Below the pieces are notes generated by a model. That model was not told where the DNA came from, made no database searches, and saw only the letters and a program-made list of their open reading frames with translations. The position numbers were made by a program, and so were the translations under genes. From NCBI GenBank assembly GCA_900696525.1, contig CAADGL010000012.1, forward strand, positions 682,001 through 746,000: a DNA stretch of 64,000 bases, read 5' to 3'. Of this stretch, positions 58,673 to 64,000 are shown one piece after another. This DNA comes from an uncultured Planctomycetota bacterium (GTDB lineage Bacteria; Planctomycetota; Phycisphaerae; UBA1845; Fen-1342). Every line of letters starts with the position of its first letter. Position 1 is the stretch's first letter.

Positions 58673-60700
58673 TCAGGCCGGGTCGGCCGCGGCGGGCTGC
58701 GGCGTGGCGACGTGCTGGGCCACGGTGTCTTGTCGCAGGAGGCGCAGCCCGTTGAGGATCACGAGGACGGTGGCGCCCTCGTGGCCGACGACTGCAAGCG
58801 GCAGCAGCCCGTCGAGCCACCCCAGCAGCGTCGCCGTCACCAGCAGCAGGATCGAGCCGGCGGCGATTGCCAGGCCAATGCGGATGACGTCACGCGTATG
58901 TCGCGCCAGGTGGATGGCTTCGGCGAGGCCGTGCAGGTCGTCGCGCATCAGCACGACGTCGGCGGTTTCGAGGGCGACGTCGGTCCCCGCGGCGCCCATG
59001 GCGATGCCGACGGTGGCGGCGGCGAGGGCGGGCGCGTCGTTGACGCCGTCGCCGACCATGGCGACGCCGCCCTCGTCCTTGGCGAGCTTTCGAATCTCGG
59101 CGAGCTTGTCCTCGGGGCTCAATCCGGCGCGCATCTCGCGAATGCCGACGACCCGGGCGACGCCGAGCGCCGTGGGCGCATTGTCGCCCGTGAGCATGAT
59201 GAAGCGCCGCAGCCCGAGCCGGCGAAGCTGCTCGATCACTTGCGCCGCCTCGGCGCGAACGCGGTCGTTCAGCGTGAGCACGCCGCCGACGCCGTTCTCG
59301 GACCAGACCAGCACCGTCGTGCCGTCGGCGGCGGGTTGAGAAGCGAGGTCGCGCAGCGGCGTCGGAAGCGCGACGCCGTGCCGTTCGAACAGGAGCGGCC
59401 GGCCGGCGCCGGCCCAGTGGCCGTCGACGCGGCCTGCGATTCCGAGCCCGGGCTCGTTGATGAAGGCGGCGACGTCGGCCTGCGGAAGGGAGCGCGTCTT
59501 TGCCGCCTGAACCACGGCTTGTGCGAGCGGGTGCGTGCTGTGACTCTCTAGCGAGGCGGCCAGCGCCAGGAGCCTGTCGGCGTCAACACCGTCGAGCGGC
59601 CGGATTCCTGCCAGGACCGGACGGCCGTGGGTGATCGTGCCGGTCTTGTCAAAGGCGACCGCGTCCACCGTTGCGAGCCGCTCGATGTGGGCCCCACCCT
59701 TGAAGAGCACACCGTGCCGCGCGCCGCGCGTCAGGGCCGCCAGCACCGCCACCGGCGACGCCAGCACCAGCGCGCAGGGCGACGCGGCGACCAGCAGCAC
59801 CATCGCCGAATACGCCGCGCCGCCGAAATCGCGCGTCAGCGCGAGCTTGACGACGAGCATGAGCGCGCTGGCGATCAGGACGCCTGCGGCGTAGGGGGTC
59901 TGCCAGCGCTCGATGAGGCGCTGGAAGCGCGCCTTGCGCTCCTGGGCGTCCTGAACGAGACGCACGATGCGCGCCAGTGTCGACTCGCCGGCGGGCTTGG
60001 TCATCCGCACCAGGAGCGAGCCGTTGCTGTTGATCGTGCCGGCGAAGACGGCGTCGCCGGGGGTTTTTTCGACGGGCAGCGCCTCGCCGGTGACGATGGA
60101 CTCGTCGACGGCCGCGCGTCCCTCGACGATGGCCCCGTCGATGGGGAAGCGTTCGCCGGGGCGCACGCGGACGACGTCGTTGACTTGCAGCTCGCCGAGC
60201 GGGACGGTGTGCTCGCGGCCGTCGCGGACGAGGCAGGCGCTGTCGGGGCGCAGGCGCATCAGGGCGGTGATGCCGCGGCGCGTGCGTTCGATGGCGTAGC
60301 TCTCCAGCGCGTCGCTGAGCGAGAACAGGAAGAGCAGCAGCACGCCCTCGTCCCAGTGCCCCAGCAGGGCCGCGCCGAGGGCCGCGATGATCATCAGCGC
60401 GTTGATGTCCGGGCTGCCGCTGCGCAGCGCTCCCACCGCGCCGCGCGCCGTCCGCCAGCCGCCGAAGACGTACGCCGCCGTCACCAGCAGGAAGCGCAGC
60501 CACGGAGCGCCGCCCAGCAGCACGGCGCCAAGCCCGCAGGCGGCGCACAGGGCCGTGGCGACGAAGCGCAGCGGCGGAGGAGCATCGGGCGCCAGCAGCA
60601 GCGCCGGCTCGCGAAGCAGGCGCCGAAGCAGGGCCGCGCGCTCGGAGTCAGCGGTGATGGGTGGCGATCCGGCGGATGCCGATCCGATGTCGGCGGTCAC
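58673..60700 (-). CDS. P1B-4-type heavy-metal-translocating P-type ATPase
   Basis: 675 aa with about eight helices and no N-terminal metal-binding (HMA) domain. The actuator has TGE (SIVTGEALPVEK). The phosphorylation site is DKTGT (351-355), and the hinge is MVGDGVNDAPAL. The transport helix reads SPC (307-309) in place of CPC, and helix 8 carries HEGAT (about 640-644). SPC plus HEG-x-T is the P1B-4 signature, associated with Co2+, Zn2+, Ni2+ or Fe2+ export. Its start overlaps the histidine kinase stop by 4 nt (ATGA). The exact metal is unknown. Confidence 0.88.
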   Translation of the reverse strand: MTADIGSASAGSPPITADSERAALLRRLLREPALLLAPDAPPPLRFVATALCAACGLGAVLLGGAPWLRFLLVTAAYVFGGWRTARGAVGALRSGSPDINALMIIAALGAALLGHWDEGVLLLFLFSLSDALESYAIERTRRGITALMRLRPDSACLVRDGREHTVPLGELQVNDVVRVRPGERFPIDGAIVEGRAAVDESIVTGEALPVEKTPGDAVFAGTINSNGSLLVRMTKPAGESTLARIVRLVQDAQERKARFQRLIERWQTPYAAGVLIASALMLVVKLALTRDFGGAAYSAMVLLVAASPCALVLASPVAVLAALTRGARHGVLFKGGAHIERLATVDAVAFDKTGTITHGRPVLAGIRPLDGVDADRLLALAASLESHSTHPLAQAVVQAAKTRSLPQADVAAFINEPGLGIAGRVDGHWAGAGRPLLFERHGVALPTPLRDLASQPAADGTTVLVWSENGVGGVLTLNDRVRAEAAQVIEQLRRLGLRRFIMLTGDNAPTALGVARVVGIREMRAGLSPEDKLAEIRKLAKDEGGVAMVGDGVNDAPALAAATVGIAMGAAGTDVALETADVVLMRDDLHGLAEAIHLARHTRDVIRIGLAIAAGSILLLVTATLLGWLDGLLPLAVVGHEGATVLVILNGLRLLRQDTVAQHVATPQPAAADPA

Positions 60701-61812
60701 AAGCGCGTTCCTCGGGCGACGGCGAGCCGTTGAGGCCGGCCATACTCGGCGGCGGTCTCCGGCAGGGCAGGGAGCCGCACGGTGAAGACCGTGCCGCCGC
60801 CGGGCCGATCGGCGACCTCGATCGCCCCCTGGTGAGCGTCGGCGATGCGTGCAGCGATCGCCAGCCCAAGGCCGGTGCCGCGTCCGCCCTGCTTGGTAGT
60901 GTAGAACGGCTCGAAAATGTGCGGCAGGACGTGAGGCGGGATTCCGCCGCCGTTATCGGCGACGTCGATGCAGAGCACATCGCCGGCGGCCGTGTCGCCG
61001 GCGTGGACGGCGTTCTCACGGCGCACGGTGAGCGTGAGTTCGCCGCCGTCGGGCATGCTGTCGACGGCGTTGGTGATGAGGTTAATGAGCACCTGCTCGA
61101 TGAGCGGGGCGTCGACGCTGGCCAGGTCGCTGCGGGCCTCGATCCGCGTGGCGACGCGGACGTTGCGGGCTTCGATCTTCTCGCGCTGCAAGGCGACCAC
61201 GTTGTCGACGACTCGGGCCAGGTGGACGCGCTCGGCGCGAATGACGTTCTGCCGGGCCAGCGTCAGCAGCCGGCGGACGATGATCTCGATGCGTTCGAGG
61301 CCGCCGTCGATGAGATCGAGCATCTGGCGCGAGCGCTGCGGATCGTCGAGGCTGCGGCGCAGGATGCGGGCGCAGTTCTGCACGCCGTCCAGCGGATTGT
61401 TCACCTCGTGGGCGACGGTGGCGGCCAGCTCGCCCAGGAAGGCCAGCCGTTCGCGGCGCTGAAGCTCCTCGTTGAGACGCTGCTGTTCCCGGGCCGCCTC
61501 GCTGAGCCGCGTGGCGACCAGGTTGATGGCGCTGACCAGCTTGTAGAGGTCGTCGCCGGGCTGGGCCTCGATCACGGTCGTTGTCGCCCGCCCGCGGCCC
61601 AGGTCGTCCGCGGCCCGCCGCAAGCGACCCAGCGTGTTCCGCAGGTAGCGGCTGGCAATGCGCTCGCACACCAGCGACGCCAGCACCGCGCCGGCCACGC
61701 AGATCGCGATCGGCTGCCACGCGTCCGGACGCAGCACCAGCGCGATCCCGCCGCTGAACAGCACCGCGGCCTGGAGCATCAGGAACAACGTGTGGCGAAA
61801 ACCGCGTAACAT
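60697..61812 (-). CDS. Membrane sensor histidine kinase
   Basis: 371 aa. Two N-terminal helices (about 10-27 and 33-49) with only a tiny loop, so there is no large extracellular sensor; then a HAMP-like segment, the dimerisation domain with phospho-acceptor His135 (TVAHEVNNP), and the ATPase with N-box INLITNAVDSM, G1 ADNGGGIP and G2 GTGLGLA. No response regulator gene is adjacent. Its stop overlaps the metal ATPase start (ATGA), so kinase and exporter are made together. Sensing metal at the membrane would be a reasonable guess but is not shown. Confidence 0.9.
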   Translation of the reverse strand: MLRGFRHTLFLMLQAAVLFSGGIALVLRPDAWQPIAICVAGAVLASLVCERIASRYLRNTLGRLRRAADDLGRGRATTTVIEAQPGDDLYKLVSAINLVATRLSEAAREQQRLNEELQRRERLAFLGELAATVAHEVNNPLDGVQNCARILRRSLDDPQRSRQMLDLIDGGLERIEIIVRRLLTLARQNVIRAERVHLARVVDNVVALQREKIEARNVRVATRIEARSDLASVDAPLIEQVLINLITNAVDSMPDGGELTLTVRRENAVHAGDTAAGDVLCIDVADNGGGIPPHVLPHIFEPFYTTKQGGRGTGLGLAIAARIADAHQGAIEVADRPGGGTVFTVRLPALPETAAEYGRPQRLAVARGTRL

Positions 61813-61928
61813 CTATGCCGGATTATCGCCTGCAACCGGGCCGATACAAGCCGTGGCTTCCCGGGCGACGCGCCACGGTGCAGCGCGTCCGGGCGTGCCG
61901 CCCGGCAGACAGGGACGGAACACGAGTC

Positions 61929-62906
61929 ATGGACAAGACCGACGGAGCAGCCGATCCGGCGAACCGGCTCGGGCTGGATTATCAAGACGTGCCGCGCTGG
62001 AGAACGAGCGCGCCGCTGGTCGACGTGCACACCCACCTGTACGACCCGCCGCACGCGGCGCTGTTCTTCGAGGCGGCGACGCGGTACGGCGTGGAGACGG
62101 TGTTCACGATGTCGCCGCTGGAGCAGGTGGCCGGGCTGCGGGCGGAGTACGCGGATCGTCTGCGGTTCATCGCGGTGCCGCGGTGGAAGGATATGCAGCT
62201 TGACGGCACGTTTCGGGATCAATGGCTGCGAGACCTGGCGGCGTTTCGCGAGCGCGGCGCGCGGCTGTGCAAGTTCTGGATGGCGCCGCCGATGCGCGAG
62301 CGCTTCGGGCTGACGCTGGACCACGCGTTCATGGAGCCGGTCATCGAGGAAGCCCTGCAAATGGGCTACGCGTTCATGGTGCACGCCGGTGACCCGAGCG
62401 TCTGGTGGAGTCCGCAGGGCAAGTACGCCGACGTGTCGAAGTTCGGCACGAAGGCCGATCAGTATCCGCCGCTGGAGCGATTCCTTGATCGCGTGGCGCC
62501 GCGCGTCGTGATCGCGGCGCACATGGGCGGCTGGATCGAGAGCCCGGAGTTCCTGGCCGGGCTGCTCGCGCGGCACGCGAACCTGGTGCTGGACACGAGC
62601 GCGACCAAGTGGATCGTTCGCGAGGTGGCCCGCCGGCCGGAGGCGGTGCGCGCGTTCATGATCGCGCACGCCGATCGCGTGCTCTTCGGCTCGGACCTGG
62701 TCGCCCGCGAGCCCTACGAGCACTTCGACCACTACGCCAGCCGCTACTGGTGCCAGCGGACCATGTGGGAGCGCGACTACCGCGGCGAGAGTCCCATCGA
62801 GGACCCCGACGCCGACGACCCGCCGCAACTGGCCGGATTGCACCTGCCGGACGACGTATTGCGCGCCGTCTACAGCGGGAACATTGCCCGGCTTGACCTG
62901 CTGTGA
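61929..62906 (+). CDS. Amidohydrolase-2 family metal-dependent hydrolase
   Basis: 325 aa. A TIM-barrel amidohydrolase: PLVDVHTHLYDPP (HxH on strand 1), MVHAGDPSVWW (strand 5 His), AAHMGGWIESPEF (strand 6 His region) and LFGSDLVAREPY (strand 8 Asp). These are the metal sites of the PF04909 group (ACMSD/decarboxylase-like and related hydrolases). Substrate unknown; the C-terminal HLPDDVLRAVYSGNIARL is the usual family end. ATG 61929 chosen; the open frame upstream lacks family sequence. It is divergent from the histidine kinase and convergent with folC (9 bp). Confidence 0.88.
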   Translation: MDKTDGAADPANRLGLDYQDVPRWRTSAPLVDVHTHLYDPPHAALFFEAATRYGVETVFTMSPLEQVAGLRAEYADRLRFIAVPRWKDMQLDGTFRDQWLRDLAAFRERGARLCKFWMAPPMRERFGLTLDHAFMEPVIEEALQMGYAFMVHAGDPSVWWSPQGKYADVSKFGTKADQYPPLERFLDRVAPRVVIAAHMGGWIESPEFLAGLLARHANLVLDTSATKWIVREVARRPEAVRAFMIAHADRVLFGSDLVAREPYEHFDHYASRYWCQRTMWERDYRGESPIEDPDADDPPQLAGLHLPDDVLRAVYSGNIARLDLL

Positions 62907-62915
62907 CGCTGGCGG

Positions 62916-64000
62916 TCAGATCTGCCCCAGGGCCAGCAGGCGCTTGGCCTCGCCGACCAGATAGAACGAGCCGGTGATGCAGATGACGTCCTCGCGGCCG
63001 ACGCAGGTCTTGGCGATCTCGTACGCCTCGGGGAGCGTGCGTCCGACCTGGGCCATCTTGGGGGACTTCTCCTGGAAGCGGAGCAGCAGCTCGTGCGGAT
63101 CGGCCGAGCGGCTGGTGCCGGCCGTCGTGAAAATAACCTTGTCTGCGCCGAGCTGAATCTGCGACAGCATGCCGTCGATGTCCTTGTCGGCCGAGCAGCC
63201 GAAGATCACGACCATCGACTCGGAGGAGATGTTCTGGCCGATGGCGCGCATCAGGGCGGCGATGCTGGCGGCGTTGTGAGCGCCGTCGACGATCGTGCGC
63301 GGATGATCGCGGACGATCTCCAGCCGGCCGGGGATCGAGACCCGCGCCAGGCCGTCGACCGCCTGCTGCTCCGGAACGGCGAAGCCGCGCTCGCGCAGCG
63401 CGTCGATCATGCCCAGCGCCACGCCGCAGTTCATGGCCTGATGCTCGCCGAGCAGCGGCACGTGCACGTGGTCGAAACGGCTTTGCTTCGTGGTCATGCA
63501 GACGCGCGTCTGGGGTCCGGTGGTGCGCGACGACTCGAAGCGATAGCTGAAGTCGAGCTCCTCGCCCACGAAGCGCAGCTCGCAGCCGACCCGGGCCGCC
63601 ATGTCGCGAAAAACGCGCTTGACGCCGGGGGGCTGCGGGGCGCTGATAACCGGCACGCCGGGCTTGAAGATGCCGGCCTTCTCTTCGGCGATGGCCTCGA
63701 GCGTGCGGCCGAGCTGCTGCATGTGGTCGTAGCTGATGTTGGTGATGCCGCAGACTTCAGGCTTGACGACATTGGTCGAATCCAGCCGGCCGCCGAGGCC
63801 CGTCTCGAGGACGGCGAGGTCCACCTTCTGAGCGACGAAGTGGAGCATGGCGGCGGCGGTCATGATCTCGAAGAAGGTGGGGTTCTCTTTCTCGAGACGT
63901 TTGACGACCGGGGCGATGCGGCCGATCAGCCGGGCGAACTCGGCTTCGGATACGTTATGGTTGTTCACCTGGATCCGCTCGACCAGCGAGTGGATATGGG
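62916..64000 (-). CDS. folC: Folylpolyglutamate synthase/dihydrofolate synthase, 5' end outside the window
   Basis: About 361 residues visible; translation continues beyond 64000 in frame (HIHSLVERIQVNNHNVSEAEF), so a start at 63968 would be false. The Mur-ligase-like central domain shows TFFEIMTAAAM, LETGLGGRLDSTNVV and ITNISYDHMQ, later SIPGRLEIV and the ligase-C DGAHN motif. It adds glutamate to dihydropteroate or folate in folate synthesis. The missing N-terminal part would hold the ATP-binding GTNGKG loop. It is convergent with the amidohydrolase gene. Confidence 0.92.
   Translation of the reverse strand, partial: HIHSLVERIQVNNHNVSEAEFARLIGRIAPVVKRLEKENPTFFEIMTAAAMLHFVAQKVDLAVLETGLGGRLDSTNVVKPEVCGITNISYDHMQQLGRTLEAIAEEKAGIFKPGVPVISAPQPPGVKRVFRDMAARVGCELRFVGEELDFSYRFESSRTTGPQTRVCMTTKQSRFDHVHVPLLGEHQAMNCGVALGMIDALRERGFAVPEQQAVDGLARVSIPGRLEIVRDHPRTIVDGAHNAASIAALMRAIGQNISSESMVVIFGCSADKDIDGMLSQIQLGADKVIFTTAGTSRSADPHELLLRFQEKSPKMAQVGRTLPEAYEIAKTCVGREDVICITGSFYLVGEAKRLLALGQI

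Noticed and set aside
63966-63968. GTG at 63968 as the folC start
   Set aside because: The frame continues to the window edge with folate-synthase sequence (HIHSLVERIQVNNHNVSEAEF), so the true start lies outside.

Overview
This window is about 68% GC by eye and is almost certainly chromosomal DNA of a planctomycete, most likely a Phycisphaerae-type lineage. The case rests on several family markers: a prepilin-like protein with the C-terminal H-X9-DG motif (3804-4685), five secreted proteins ending in GC-type dockerin-like repeats, two PEP-CTERM proteins, two ECF sigma/anti-sigma modules with envelope partners, and small proteins of planctomycete character. No tRNA, rRNA, CRISPR array, prophage or transposase gene was seen. 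Placement below phylum level is inference.

Layout. 1-3.2 kb: a truncated VOC protein, an SDR epimerase and a transketolase on the minus strand. 3.2-10 kb: rpmH (bL34) divergent from the transketolase, the prepilin-like gene, a lone oligopeptide-binding protein, a GT-C-like membrane glycosyltransferase, a small lipoprotein, a ChrR-like zinc-finger/cupin protein and a one-domain asparaginase. 10.1-13.4 kb: obg, coaX and an MnmE-like GTPase as one tight minus-strand operon. 13.9-19.7 kb: two secreted peptidases (S8, then M14), both with dockerin-like tails. 19.8-23.6 kb: an overlapping SbcD/SbcC-like pair. 23.7-34.2 kb: envelope genes (a CsgG/LpoB-like lipoprotein, an O-antigen-ligase-like protein, an L,D-transpeptidase and a large secreted coiled-coil protein), a Xer recombinase, a small lipoprotein-like protein coupled to a transglutaminase-like membrane protein, and a YkgJ-type cysteine cluster protein. 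34.4-40.7 kb: a strongly acidic protein, a small planctomycete protein, an M42 peptidase, the operon ECF sigma - membrane anti-sigma-like - PDZ, and an M16-like protein without its catalytic motif. 40.7-48.1 kb: a HerA-like ATPase divergent from pckA, a PQQ-type beta-propeller protein, and an OprP-like porin followed by a small secreted protein. 48.3-54.9 kb: a secreted-protein island with two tandem PEP-CTERM paralogues, a 133-bp MITE-like element and three tandem dockerin-tailed paralogues of unknown function. 55-64 kb: argF; a second operon of ECF sigma - membrane anti-sigma-like - STN protein; a histidine kinase overlapping a P1B-4-type metal ATPase; an amidohydrolase; and folC, cut by the window end.

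Functionally the window mixes housekeeping genes (tkt, rpmH, obg, coaX, pckA, argF, folC) with a large cell-surface and secretion programme. The most unusual parts are the triplet of unknown secreted dockerin proteins, the two sigma/anti-sigma operons that each end in a different periplasmic effector, the MnmE-like GTPase whose C-terminal CIGK motif has become CLGE, and the M16-like protein lacking HxxEH.
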